In this document: positions 26,990 to 34,937 of the stretch, in pieces | Numbering within the stretch: position 1 is the stretch's first letter | How the letters are laid out: every line of letters starts with the position of its first letter | Origin: Pseudomonadota bacterium | GTDB lineage: Bacteria > Pseudomonadota > Alphaproteobacteria > Reyranellales > Reyranellaceae | Direction of reading: 5' to 3' | Assembly: GCA_018240745.1 (NCBI GenBank) | Contig: JAFEFF010000211.1 | Location: forward strand, 1 to 51,712 | DNA length: 51,712 nt | Made by a program: the position numbers and the translations under genes | Notes under the pieces: model-generated | Databases searched by the model: none | What the model was told of the DNA's origin: nothing | Seen by the model: only the letters and a program-made list of their open reading frames with translations

Positions 26990-28141
26990 ATGAAGGTCGG
27001 TGTCGCCCTGAACATGCTCTACGAGCACGGCAAGCATGACGCCGCGGTGGTGCACGAGCATCTGGCCGAAGGCGACCTGGCCGAGCCGCTGGGCTTCAAC
27101 TCGTTGTGGGCGCTGGAGCATCACTTCACCGGCTACGCCATGTCGCCGGCGCCGACCCAGACGCTCGCCTACTTCGCCGGCCGCACCCGCCGCGTGCAGC
27201 TCGGCACCGCGGTGATCGTGCTGCCGTGGCATGACCCGGTGCGCGTCGCCGAGCAGATCGCGCTGCTCGACATCATGTGCGGCGGCCGCTGCCTGTTCGG
27301 CTTCGGCCGCGGCGCCGCCTCGACCGAGTACGAGGGCTTCCGCATCCCGATGGGCGAGGCACGACCGCGCTTCGCCGAAGCGGCGCAGGTCGTCGTCAAG
27401 GCGCTCTCGCAGGAGGTGTTCGAGCATCACGGCGAGTTCTTCCAGATCCCGAAGATGTCGATCCGGCCGAGGCCGATCTCCCATCCCGAGCGGCGATTCT
27501 ATGCCAGCTCGGTAAGCCCGGAGTCGGCCGAGATCATCGCCAAGCTCGGCTTCGGCATGCTCTTCATCATGCAGAACGAATGGGCCAAGTGCCGCGAGGA
27601 CATCGAGAAGTTCCAGACGATGAGCACGGCCGCCGGGTTCGATCCCAAGCCGCCGATCATCCTGACCAACATCTCCTGCGCCGAGAGCCGCCAGGAAGCG
27701 CAGGAGCGCGCGCACCAGTATCTCGGCCGCAAGTGGCAGTCGATCGACGACCACTATCATTTCTCCGACGGCCATCTCGCCAACGTCAAGGGCTACGAGG
27801 CCTACGGCAAGACGGCGAAGACCTACGCCAAGCTCAAGGATCCGGCCAACCTCAAGAAGGCGACCGACTTCTACGTCTCGATCCAGATCGTCGGCACGCC
27901 CGACGACTGCCTCCAGCAGCTCGGCCGCCTGCAGCAGATCACGGGGCTCGAGCACCTCGTCGCCGAGTTCTCGTTCGGCAACCTGCCGCACCACGAGGCC
28001 GAGACCAACATGCGGCTGTTCGCCGAGCGCTGCCTTCCGACCCTGCAGAACGACGCGGCGTTCGCCGCGCCCCGGCGGACGACGGCTGACACGGGCGTGC
28101 CGCGGCAGGCGGCCGGAGAAGGAATCTTCGCCCCGGCGTAG
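26990..28141 (+). CDS. LLM-class flavin-dependent oxidoreductase (luciferase-like)
   Basis: A 383-residue TIM-barrel protein. FNSLWALEHHFTGYAMSP, VQLGTAVIVLPWHDPVRVAEQ and LDIMCGGRCLFGFGRGAASTEYEGF match the luciferase-like family; the EHHF substrate-pocket motif marks the alkanal monooxygenase side. FMN-dependent oxidation of a small organic compound is the likely activity. CAGGAGG ends about six bases before ATG at 26990. Placed directly after the tetR gene, it is probably in the same regulon. The third such enzyme in 20 kb; the three are not close copies of each other. Confidence 0.9.
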   Translation: MKVGVALNMLYEHGKHDAAVVHEHLAEGDLAEPLGFNSLWALEHHFTGYAMSPAPTQTLAYFAGRTRRVQLGTAVIVLPWHDPVRVAEQIALLDIMCGGRCLFGFGRGAASTEYEGFRIPMGEARPRFAEAAQVVVKALSQEVFEHHGEFFQIPKMSIRPRPISHPERRFYASSVSPESAEIIAKLGFGMLFIMQNEWAKCREDIEKFQTMSTAAGFDPKPPIILTNISCAESRQEAQERAHQYLGRKWQSIDDHYHFSDGHLANVKGYEAYGKTAKTYAKLKDPANLKKATDFYVSIQIVGTPDDCLQQLGRLQQITGLEHLVAEFSFGNLPHHEAETNMRLFAERCLPTLQNDAAFAAPRRTTADTGVPRQAAGEGIFAPA

Positions 28142-28147
28142 CGGCCG

Positions 28148-28567
28148 CTACTCGGGAACGACCTCGCCCGAGCCGCCGAACTCCTTGGGGAAGTCCTTGA
28201 GCTTGGGCAGCCCGTCCTTCATGGGCAGCACCGTCTCGGCGTAGTTGACGTGCACGCCGGGCTTGAACGCGAGGGTCGGCAGGGTGGCGGTGAAGACGTC
28301 GACCATGCCGAGCGGCGGGTGATTGGTCATCAGGTGGCCGCCGCACTTCGAGCAGTAGGTGCGCTCGCTCAGCGGCGTCTTCTTGAACACGGCGACATTG
28401 GCCTTGCCCGCCGTGACCTTCACCGCCTCCGGCTTCCACAGGCTGAAGGCGTTGACCGGCCCGCCCGACCACGACCGGCATGAGCGGCAGTGGCAGTAGC
28501 CCATCGCTTCCGGTTCGCCCGACGCTTCGAGCGTAACGGCGCCGCAAAAGCACGATCCGACATGCAT
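28148..28567 (-). CDS. GFA-family zinc protein (glutathione-dependent formaldehyde-activating-like)
   Basis: A 139-residue protein of the GFA/CENP-V family. Zinc ligands are clear: CFCGAV (structural site) near residue 6, CHCRSC near 25 and CSKCGG near 73. Gfa itself speeds joining of formaldehyde to glutathione, but most family members are uncharacterised, and the name should not be taken as function. ATG at 28567 is chosen because AAGGAGG sits nine bases upstream; 50 upstream in-frame codons look non-coding. The gene is convergent with the luciferase-like gene (six-base gap). Confidence 0.88.
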   Translation of the reverse strand: MHVGSCFCGAVTLEASGEPEAMGYCHCRSCRSWSGGPVNAFSLWKPEAVKVTAGKANVAVFKKTPLSERTYCSKCGGHLMTNHPPLGMVDVFTATLPTLAFKPGVHVNYAETVLPMKDGLPKLKDFPKEFGGSGEVVPE

Positions 28568-28725
28568 GGCGAATGCCTCCTTCGATGCGAATGTGACTAT
28601 TGGTGAATCGTGGCCGCGCCAAGGGAAATGGCCCGGCGGCCCAGCACAAAATGGTTGCGTGTGTTTCGCGGCAAACACCTTTCCGGCCGCGCGCGAGGAA
28701 GAGACATCGAAGACCATCGCCCACC

Positions 28726-28947
28726 GATGCAGCCACGCGCGCCATCCGGACGACCCGCGACAAGATCAAATTCCTGGCGAGGCATCCTCGACTGGGGCGC
28801 GTCGATTCCGATGAGCGCGATTGTCGCGAGCTGCTGATCCCATTCGGCGACTCGGGCTATGTGGCGCGCTACCGGCTGGACGGCGAGACCGTCGTCATCC
28901 TCGCCGTCCGGCATGCTCGCGAAGCGGGATACTACGTCGAAGGCTGA
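28726..28947 (+). pseudogene. C-terminal remnant of a RelE/ParE-type toxin
   Basis: About 73 codons match the second half of RelE/ParE toxins: RDKIKFLARHPRLGR, then RELLIPFGDSGYVARY and VVILAVRHAREAGYY, the last strands with their conserved arginine. The first half of the fold (helix pair and first strand) is missing: upstream codons in this frame lie opposite the GFA leader and do not look like a toxin, and no other frame supplies it. No antitoxin gene is adjacent. The frame overlaps the end of the acetyltransferase gene by 16 bp. Most likely a dead toxin, though a short product cannot be excluded. Confidence 0.6.
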
Positions 28948-29396
28948 GCGGCGATCGGCTTGCTCATGTGGATCTGGATGCTGGTACCGAGCGGCTCCTC
29001 GCGGTCGATGCGGTAACCAAGGCTCCGGTAGAGCGCGATGTTCTCGACCATCCGAGCGTTCGTGTAGAGGCGCACCGTTCCGAGCGACTCCTGCCGCGCG
29101 AGCTGCTCTGCATGGGCGAGCAGGCGGCGGCCGAGACCGCGCTTCTGATGGGACGGCGCCACCGCGACATTGACGATCAGCAGGTGATCGTCGTTGCTCT
29201 CGGTCTCGACCAGCGCGACCAGCATGCCGTCCTCGTGCAGCAGGTCGAAGCGATGTTTGGCCAGCGCCTCGACATAGTCGACCCGCATCGGCAACGGCTC
29301 GCGGCCGGTGACCGCGACCCACTTGGCGTAGGCCTCGCGCGTCAGCGCGCGGACGGCGGCCGCGTCGGCGGCCACAGCCTGTCGCATCGGAAGCAC
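28932..29396 (-). CDS. GNAT-family N-acetyltransferase
   Basis: A 154-residue GNAT protein that transfers acetyl from acetyl-CoA to an amine. The CoA-binding motif A reads VNVAVAPSHQKRGLGRRLLAHAEQLA (Q-x-x-G-x-G type); the C-terminal part has ENIALYRSLGYR, the usual aromatic strand and helix. Start is either GTG at 29396 or ATG at 29387; neither has a good ribosome site. It begins five bases after argC ends on the same strand, so it is probably co-transcribed with it. Substrate unknown. Confidence 0.87.
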   Translation of the reverse strand: MLPMRQAVAADAAAVRALTREAYAKWVAVTGREPLPMRVDYVEALAKHRFDLLHEDGMLVALVETESNDDHLLIVNVAVAPSHQKRGLGRRLLAHAEQLARQESLGTVRLYTNARMVENIALYRSLGYRIDREEPLGTSIQIHMSKPIAAQPST

Positions 29397-29400
29397 GGGG

Positions 29401-30360
29401 TCAGCCGATGGCGAGGCCCGTCGCTTCGTCGACGCCGGTCTTGAGGTTGATGGTCTGCACTGCCGCGCCCGAGGCGCCCTTGCCGAGATTGTCGAGCGAG
29501 GCGATGGCGAGGATCTGCTCCTCGGCAGGGTTGGCGTAGACCGCGAGCTCCATCGAGTTGGTGTCGATCAGCCGGTCGGCCCGCAGGAAGCGGTCGCGCT
29601 CCAGCCAGCTCTTGTCGGCGAACGGCCGCACCTTGACGAACTTCTCGCCGGCGTAGCGCTCCTCCAGCACGTGCTGCACGTCTTTGGCGTCGACCTTCTT
29701 GGTCGTGATGTCGCGCGTGATCGGCACGATCACCAGCATGCCCTGGGCATAGTGGCCGACCGACGGGACGAACAGCGGCGCGTGGCTGAGGCCCGAGTAC
29801 TTCTTCATCTCGGGCACGTGCTTGTGCGTGAGCTCCATGCCGTAGAGGCCGAACGGCTCGACGTCGGGCTTCTCGTGCACCGCGATCAGCTCCTTGCCGC
29901 CGCCGGTGTAGCCCGAGACGCCGAACACCGCCGGCGTGGAATCGGCGCGCAGGATGCCGGCGTCGATCAGCGGCCGCATCAGGCCGATCGCGCCGGTCGG
30001 GTAGCAGCCGGGATTGGAGATGCGCGTGCTGTCGAGCAGCTTCTGGCGCTGCTGCGCGCTGAGCTCGGGGAAGCCGTAGGTCCAGCCGTCGGCGACGCGG
30101 TGCGCGGTGCTGGCGTCGATCACCACGGTGGCGGCGTCTCCCAGCGCCGCGACCAGCTCCTTGGCGGCGGCGTCGGGCAGGCAGAGTACGGCGATGTCGG
30201 CAGCGCGGGCGATCTCGGCCCGCTTGGCGAGGTCCTTGCGTTCGGCCATCGGCAGCTCGAGCAGCTCGATGTCCGGGCGGTCCTTCAGCCGGTCCTGGAT
30301 CTGCAGGCCGGTGGTGCCGTGCTGGCCGTCGATGAAAATCTTGGTCTTGTTGCTGTTCAT
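29401..30360 (-). CDS. argC: N-acetyl-gamma-glutamyl-phosphate reductase (type 2)
   Basis: A 319-residue NADPH enzyme of arginine synthesis. It reduces N-acetylglutamyl phosphate to the semialdehyde. IFIDGQHGTTGLQI is the N-terminal nucleotide-binding loop, SNPGCYPTGAI carries the catalytic cysteine, and GVSGYTGGGKE, ELTHKHVPEM and PSVGHYAQGM are typical of the shorter type 2 ArgC. The length matches this class. Upstream lies a 256-bp divergent gap. No ARG-box-like repeat is clear. Firm call. Confidence 0.95.
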   Translation of the reverse strand: MNSNKTKIFIDGQHGTTGLQIQDRLKDRPDIELLELPMAERKDLAKRAEIARAADIAVLCLPDAAAKELVAALGDAATVVIDASTAHRVADGWTYGFPELSAQQRQKLLDSTRISNPGCYPTGAIGLMRPLIDAGILRADSTPAVFGVSGYTGGGKELIAVHEKPDVEPFGLYGMELTHKHVPEMKKYSGLSHAPLFVPSVGHYAQGMLVIVPITRDITTKKVDAKDVQHVLEERYAGEKFVKVRPFADKSWLERDRFLRADRLIDTNSMELAVYANPAEEQILAIASLDNLGKGASGAAVQTINLKTGVDEATGLAIG

Positions 30361-30616
30361 GGTCTTCTCTCTCGCGAGGTCAGGGCCTCAAGGGGGCCGG
30401 CTGGAGAAGAAGGAAGGGAATGATGGAAGCCGCCCGAACCTCTCCAGCGGCTTCACGAACGACGCGCAGTCTACGCGCGCGCGTCTTCACGCCGCTTGTC
30501 GAAGCGGCGGCGTCGCGACCGGATGGGAGCGCACGTCTTCATCGGGCGCGGATATTTCACCCGACGGGCACGATGTCAAGGTGTAGGTTCGGCAATCATC
30601 ACCGGGAGTGCCCGCC

Positions 30617-31099
30617 ATGACCCAGTCCGCCCATCCCGAAAACCTGTCGATGCTCGACAAGCGCAAGATCGAGGCCGAGATCCTGAAGGAAGTCTACGAG
30701 ACCTTGAAGGCGAGCCACGGCGAGGAGGTCGCAAAGAAGACCATTGCCGAATCGGTGCGCCGGTCGGCGATCGAGCAGGCCAAGGCTTTTGCCGCGGCGG
30801 CGCCGGGCGGGCCGTCGCTCAAGGCCTTCCAGGACGTGATGCCGCTGTGGACCAAGGGCGGCGCGCTGGAGATCGAGATCAAGGAGCAGACCGACCAGAG
30901 CTTCGCCTTCAACGTCACGCGCTGCCGCTACGCCGAGACCTACAAGGCGATGGGGCTGGGCGAGATCGGCCACCTCCTGTCCTGCAACCGCGACGGGGCG
31001 TTCTGCGAGGGCTACGATCCCAAGCTCAAGCTCGACCGCAGCCAGACCATCATGCAGGGCGCGAGCCACTGCGACTTCCGGTACACGTACAGGAAGTAA
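30617..31099 (+). CDS. ATC-hydrolase-family protein
   Basis: A 160-residue cytoplasmic protein resembling L-2-amino-thiazoline-4-carboxylate hydrolases. The family's typical C-terminal half is visible: FNVTRCRYAETYKAMGLGEIGHLLSCNRDGAFCEGYDPKLKLDR, ending in RSQTIMQGASHCDFRY. Three conserved cysteines and the acidic ligands lie in this part. In Pseudomonas the enzyme opens thiazoline rings to make cysteine, but most relatives are uncharacterised. ATG at 30617 has GGGAG eight bases upstream; GTG at 30608 would leave none. It diverges from argC. No neighbour supports a thiazoline pathway. Confidence 0.75.
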   Translation: MTQSAHPENLSMLDKRKIEAEILKEVYETLKASHGEEVAKKTIAESVRRSAIEQAKAFAAAAPGGPSLKAFQDVMPLWTKGGALEIEIKEQTDQSFAFNVTRCRYAETYKAMGLGEIGHLLSCNRDGAFCEGYDPKLKLDRSQTIMQGASHCDFRYTYRK

Positions 31100-31171
31100 C
31101 GAGGCTCTCCATGGGCGCGGTGCGGCGCCCGCGCTTCGGTCGCTCCGCTCCCTGCAGCGCTACACGCCGCC

Positions 31172-31197
31172 GGCCGCTTCGCCGAGGCGAAGCGGCC
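31172..31197. terminator. 12-bp perfect hairpin between convergent genes
   Basis: GGCCGCTTCGCC (31172-31183) and GGCGAAGCGGCC (31186-31197) pair perfectly around two bases. It lies between the ATC-hydrolase-family gene (plus) and the end of the alpha/beta hydrolase (minus), touching the latter's stop codon. Strong stem but no T-run, so it may act as a bidirectional barrier rather than a classic terminator. Confidence 0.6.
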
Positions 31198-32564
31198 TAA
31201 TTCATGAACTCCGCGACCACGATGTGGTTGTGCTGGGCGGACCAGGTGCGGGTCGGGATGGTCTCGTTGTTGAACACCGCCAGCACGGTGCGCGGGGTCG
31301 CGTCGAAGGCAAGACGGCCGGTCGACACCGCCGGCACTCCCTCGCTGATGCCGGGCGGTACCTTGCCGTCGAGCGAGAACTTGTCGCGACCGACGCCGAA
31401 GTAGCCGCGCGGCCGGCTCATCACCACGACGGCCGCCGCATGCTCGTCGGCCTTGGCGAACGGTTCGGGGCGCAGATGCACCACCTCGCTCGAGCGCAGG
31501 AACGGCGAGCGATAGGTGTGGGTGATCGGCTGGCCCGCCATCTGCAGCACGAACTCGTAATAGGCATCGGAGCTGCCGATGAAGGGGCCCCACTGGCCGT
31601 CGGTGCCGGTGGTCTTGCGATGCACCGGCTGCAGCGTCTTGCGCTCGCCGGTCTTGGGATCGACCTCGTAGATATCGACGTCGGCATCGGCGACCGGAAG
31701 GTTGGTGTAGAGGCCGTCGGCCATGCCGGTGACGCGGCCGTTCAGCGTCGGCTTGGGCTCCTGGGTGATGAACAGGGTTGCGGCGGCCTTGCCGGTGATG
31801 AACTGGTACTGCGTGGCGAAAGCGAGCTTGTGGAAAGCCGTCTCGCGATGGTCGAGGCCGTCGATGATGACGTTGTGCGCGCCGCGCAGCTCCGAGGAAT
31901 CGTAGCTGACACCCGTCGGCTTGCCCGGATGGCCGACGAAGCGCGCGTCGGGCTGGGAGTACTTGTCGTTCTTGTCCGAGCGGATCGCCATCAGCTCGAC
32001 GCCGGGGATCAGGTCGTCCGGCCCGCTGTTCAGCCCCTCGAGGAACGGCGAGGCGCCGTTGAACTCGCTGCCGACCAGCATGGTGTCGGAGATGACGATG
32101 CCCTTGTTGGGCGTGCCGCACAGCACCGCATGGCTCACCGATTCAGCGCCACCGCCGTTCTTCAGGTAGTTGCGCACCGTGTTGCCGCCGCGTGACGAGG
32201 CGACCAGCGCCACCTTGCGGCGGCGCGTCTCCTTCCTCACCTGCGCCACGAAGGCCTGCAGCTCCTTCATCGCGTCTTCCGTAGAGGACCGGAACGGCTG
32301 GACCCTGGAATCGTCGGCCCGCGCGGAGGGATAGCTGAAGTCGATCGCGAACAGGTGGCTGCGCTTGTAGCCGTTGGATTCGAAGCGCCAGATGTTGTTG
32401 ATCCACAGTGCGCCCGAATCGCCGTTGCCGTGCACGAACACCACCGGCGGCGCCGGCTCGGTCGAGGCCTGCCGCTTCTGCGACGGCTGGCCGAGCGCCG
32501 CCGCCGGCCACAGCGCCGCGGCCGCAAGAACGGTTCGTCTCTTTATTGTCCCACCCTCCGCCAT
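31197..32564 (-). CDS. Exported alpha/beta hydrolase (lipase/esterase-like)
   Basis: A 455-residue protein. Signal-like start GTIKRRTVLAAAALWPAAALG (residues 5-25) with a KRR pair hints at Tat or Sec export. PPVVFVHGNGDSGALW is the oxyanion loop region, and VALVASSRGGNTVRNYLKNGG carries the nucleophile elbow as S-S-R-G-G in place of the usual GxSxG. IDGLDHRETAFH offers the catalytic histidine. A second half (about 270-455) is beta-rich, with TDGQWGPFIGSSDAYYEFV, like a C-terminal domain of some polyester depolymerase-type or lipase proteins (uncertain). The frame continues far upstream only as an antisense artefact of hemD. It diverges from ogt across 45 bp. Confidence 0.8.
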   Translation of the reverse strand: MAEGGTIKRRTVLAAAALWPAAALGQPSQKRQASTEPAPPVVFVHGNGDSGALWINNIWRFESNGYKRSHLFAIDFSYPSARADDSRVQPFRSSTEDAMKELQAFVAQVRKETRRRKVALVASSRGGNTVRNYLKNGGGAESVSHAVLCGTPNKGIVISDTMLVGSEFNGASPFLEGLNSGPDDLIPGVELMAIRSDKNDKYSQPDARFVGHPGKPTGVSYDSSELRGAHNVIIDGLDHRETAFHKLAFATQYQFITGKAAATLFITQEPKPTLNGRVTGMADGLYTNLPVADADVDIYEVDPKTGERKTLQPVHRKTTGTDGQWGPFIGSSDAYYEFVLQMAGQPITHTYRSPFLRSSEVVHLRPEPFAKADEHAAAVVVMSRPRGYFGVGRDKFSLDGKVPPGISEGVPAVSTGRLAFDATPRTVLAVFNNETIPTRTWSAQHNHIVVAEFMN

Positions 32565-32609
32565 CGCCTCATGTTGGCAAACGAAGCGCTCGAACGCTAC
32601 GCTCATGCC

Positions 32610-33077
32610 ATGACGATTTGTTGTTACCTCGACAGTCCGGTCGGCCGGCTGGCGCTGGAAGCCGACGGCGAGATGCTGACCGGCGTGCGCTGGACGAGCG
32701 CCGGAGAACGGGCAACGAACGTCAGGCTCCCGCCGGTCCTGAAGGAGGCACGACGGCAGCTCGAGCGCTACTTCGCGAAGAAGCTCGAGACATTCGACCT
32801 GCCGCTCGCGGCGAAAGGCACCGATTTCCAGAAGAGCGTCTGGAAGATGATGCGCGAGATCCCCTACGGCCGGACCGCGACCTACGGCGGCATCGCCATG
32901 GCGCTCGACTCGGGGCCGCGCGCGGTCGGCATGGCGTGCGGCCGCAATCCCATCCCGATCATCGTGCCGTGCCATCGGGTGCTGGGCAGCGGCGGCACCG
33001 AGGGTGGCTTCTCGGGTGGCCGGGGGCTGCCGACCAAGCGCAAGCTGCTCGCCCTCGAAGGCGTCGTTCTTCCTTAA
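32610..33077 (+). CDS. ogt: Methylated-DNA--protein-cysteine methyltransferase
   Basis: A 155-residue suicide DNA-repair protein that removes alkyl groups from O6-methylguanine. The C-terminal DNA-binding and active site region is complete: FQKSVWKMMREIPYGRTATYGG, RAVGMACGRNPIPI and IVPCHRVLGSGG with acceptor cysteine in PCHR. The length fits Ogt, without an Ada regulator domain. The start at 32610 (MTICCYLDSPVGRL) matches where homologues begin; ATG at 32571 is in frame but would add 13 non-conserved residues. No clear ribosome site for either. It runs nine bases ahead of the hemD fusion. Confidence 0.93.
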   Translation: MTICCYLDSPVGRLALEADGEMLTGVRWTSAGERATNVRLPPVLKEARRQLERYFAKKLETFDLPLAAKGTDFQKSVWKMMREIPYGRTATYGGIAMALDSGPRAVGMACGRNPIPIIVPCHRVLGSGGTEGGFSGGRGLPTKRKLLALEGVVLP

Positions 33078-33086
33078 GCATCGATC

Positions 33087-34937
33087 ATGCGCGTACTGAT
33101 CATCCGGCCGGAACGCGAGGCCGCGGCCCTCGCCCAGGCGCTGGCGGCGCGCGGACACCAGGCGGTGATCGCGCCCCTGTTTCACGTGCAGGTGCTGCAT
33201 CCGCCCGAGGACTTCGCGGCGATGCTTGCCGCATGCCAGGCGATCCTGATCACGTCGGCCAATGGCGCACGCGCCCTGGCCGAAGCGAGCGAGCAGCGCA
33301 GCAAGCCGGTCTTCGCCGTCGGCGACGCCACGGCGGCAACCGCCGAAGGCCTCGGTTTCCACAGCGTGACCTCGGCGTCGGGCGAGGCCGCGGCGCTGGC
33401 CAACCTGGTGCGGCAGCGGCTCGACCCCGCCAAGGGCCCGCTGCTGCATGTCAGCGGGGCCGACGTCGCGGGCTCGCCGGCGCCGGACGGCTTCGAGGTG
33501 AAGCGGGTCGTGCTTTACGAGGCGCGCCAGGCCGCCGCCCTGCCCGACTCCGCGCGCGCCGCCCTGGCCGCACGGGCGGTCGATGTCGCGACCTTCTTCT
33601 CGCCGCGTTCCTCCGACGCCTTCGTGCAGTTGGTGACGGCAGCCGGGCTGGCCGACGCGTGCCGCGCCGTGAGCGCGATCGCCATCAGCCCGGCGGCCGC
33701 CCAGCCGCTCGGCGCGCTGCCCTTCGCCCGCACCGTCGCGGCAGAGCGTCCCACCCGGCAGGCGGTGCTGGATGAGATCGACCGCCTGCCCCCGCCCGGC
33801 GTACAAAGCCCGCGAGAGACCATGACCGACGCCGACCCACCCCCGGACTCCCCGATCGAGCCCAAGCCCGTCGACGCCACCATCGTGCCGGTACGGCGCG
33901 GGCTGGGCGTCGTCGGTGCCTTCGTCATCGGCCTGGTCGCCGCCGTGATCGTGCTCGCCGCCGCCGTGCTGTCGCTGCCCTACTGGCCGCAGGAGGCGCG
34001 GACCCTGTGGCGCGGCCCCCCCACGGCGCCGCCCGCTGCGCCGCCACCCGCCGCGCCGGCGATCGACACCGCCCAGCTCGACGCCGCCAAGCGCGAGCTC
34101 AACGCGCGGCTGGACGATCTCGACAAGAAGGTGCGCGCCGCCGCCAACACGGCCGCGCAGGCCGTCCCCTCCGACAATCGGCCAGCCGCGCCGGACCCCG
34201 CAATCGCGGAGCTGCGCCGCAAGGTCGAGGCGCTGGAGAACAAGCCGCAGCCCGAGGCCGACACGTCGGCGTTGAAGACGGAGATCACGGCCCTGCGTGC
34301 GGCGGTGCAGTCGCTCGACCAGACCGTTGCCGGCCAGAAGGCCTCGGTCGACAAGGCGACCGAAGCCGCGACCGCCAGCACCGCCAACGAACAGAAGGCG
34401 CTCGCGGCCGCGCGCGGCTCGGCCGTGATCGGCATCGCCGCCCGCATCAGCGCCGCGCTCACGGCAGGCCTGCCCTTCACCACCGATCTCGCCCTTCTCC
34501 AGCCACTGGCGGCGGGTGACGCCAAGCTCGGCGAGCTCATCGCGGCGCTGCAGCCCACGGCCGCCAAGGGCGTCGCTTCGCGGGCAAGCCTTGCCGGCTC
34601 GTTCCCGGCGATGGCCAAGGCGGCGATGGCCGACGATCTGGCCGACGACTCGTTCTGGCAGCGCCTGCTCGGCAAGCTCAAGAGCGTGGTGTCGCTGCGC
34701 CGCGTCGGCGCCGATGTGCAGGGCGATTCGGTCGAGGCCAGGCTCGCCCGCGCCGAGGCCGCGGTGAATGACGGCGACCTCGCGAAGGCGGTCGAGCTGG
34801 TGAAGTCCCTGCCGCCGCAGACCTCGCGCGCCACCGCCGACTGGCTCGCCCGCGCCGACGCGCATCTCGCCGCCCGGCACGCGGTCGACCAGCTCGCGGC
34901 GCAGGGCGTCGCCCTGCTGGGAAGCGCGCAGCGATGA
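33087..34937 (+). CDS. hemD: Uroporphyrinogen-III synthase fused to mitofilin-like membrane protein
   Basis: A 616-residue two-part protein. Residues 1-240 are HemD: MRVLIIRPEREAAALAQAL, ILITSANGARALAE, FAVGDATAATAEGLGF and FFSPRSSDAFVQL are typical of the enzyme that closes hydroxymethylbilane to uroporphyrinogen III. After a Pro-rich stretch (245-265), a span at about 273-298 leads into a long Ala-rich coiled coil (310-450) and a helical C-terminal part (450-616), the layout of the COG4223/mitofilin family that sits beside hem genes in Alphaproteobacteria. The two are usually separate genes. ATG at 33822 (M246) could restart translation as a stand-alone membrane protein. It overlaps hemY by ATGA. 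No Shine-Dalgarno is visible at 33087. Confidence 0.88.
   Translation: MRVLIIRPEREAAALAQALAARGHQAVIAPLFHVQVLHPPEDFAAMLAACQAILITSANGARALAEASEQRSKPVFAVGDATAATAEGLGFHSVTSASGEAAALANLVRQRLDPAKGPLLHVSGADVAGSPAPDGFEVKRVVLYEARQAAALPDSARAALAARAVDVATFFSPRSSDAFVQLVTAAGLADACRAVSAIAISPAAAQPLGALPFARTVAAERPTRQAVLDEIDRLPPPGVQSPRETMTDADPPPDSPIEPKPVDATIVPVRRGLGVVGAFVIGLVAAVIVLAAAVLSLPYWPQEARTLWRGPPTAPPAAPPPAAPAIDTAQLDAAKRELNARLDDLDKKVRAAANTAAQAVPSDNRPAAPDPAIAELRRKVEALENKPQPEADTSALKTEITALRAAVQSLDQTVAGQKASVDKATEAATASTANEQKALAAARGSAVIGIAARISAALTAGLPFTTDLALLQPLAAGDAKLGELIAALQPTAAKGVASRASLAGSFPAMAKAAMADDLADDSFWQRLLGKLKSVVSLRRVGADVQGDSVEARLARAEAAVNDGDLAKAVELVKSLPPQTSRATADWLARADAHLAARHAVDQLAAQGVALLGSAQR

Noticed and set aside
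28165..28560. Plus-strand frames opposite the GFA gene as a possible antitoxin for the toxin remnant
   Set aside because: No antitoxin-like DNA-binding motif and no ribosome site; the GFA zinc motifs explain the minus strand.
32565..34880. Upstream extension of the alpha/beta hydrolase by 772 codons
   Set aside because: It is antisense to ogt and hemD; the signal-like start at 32564 fits an exported enzyme.
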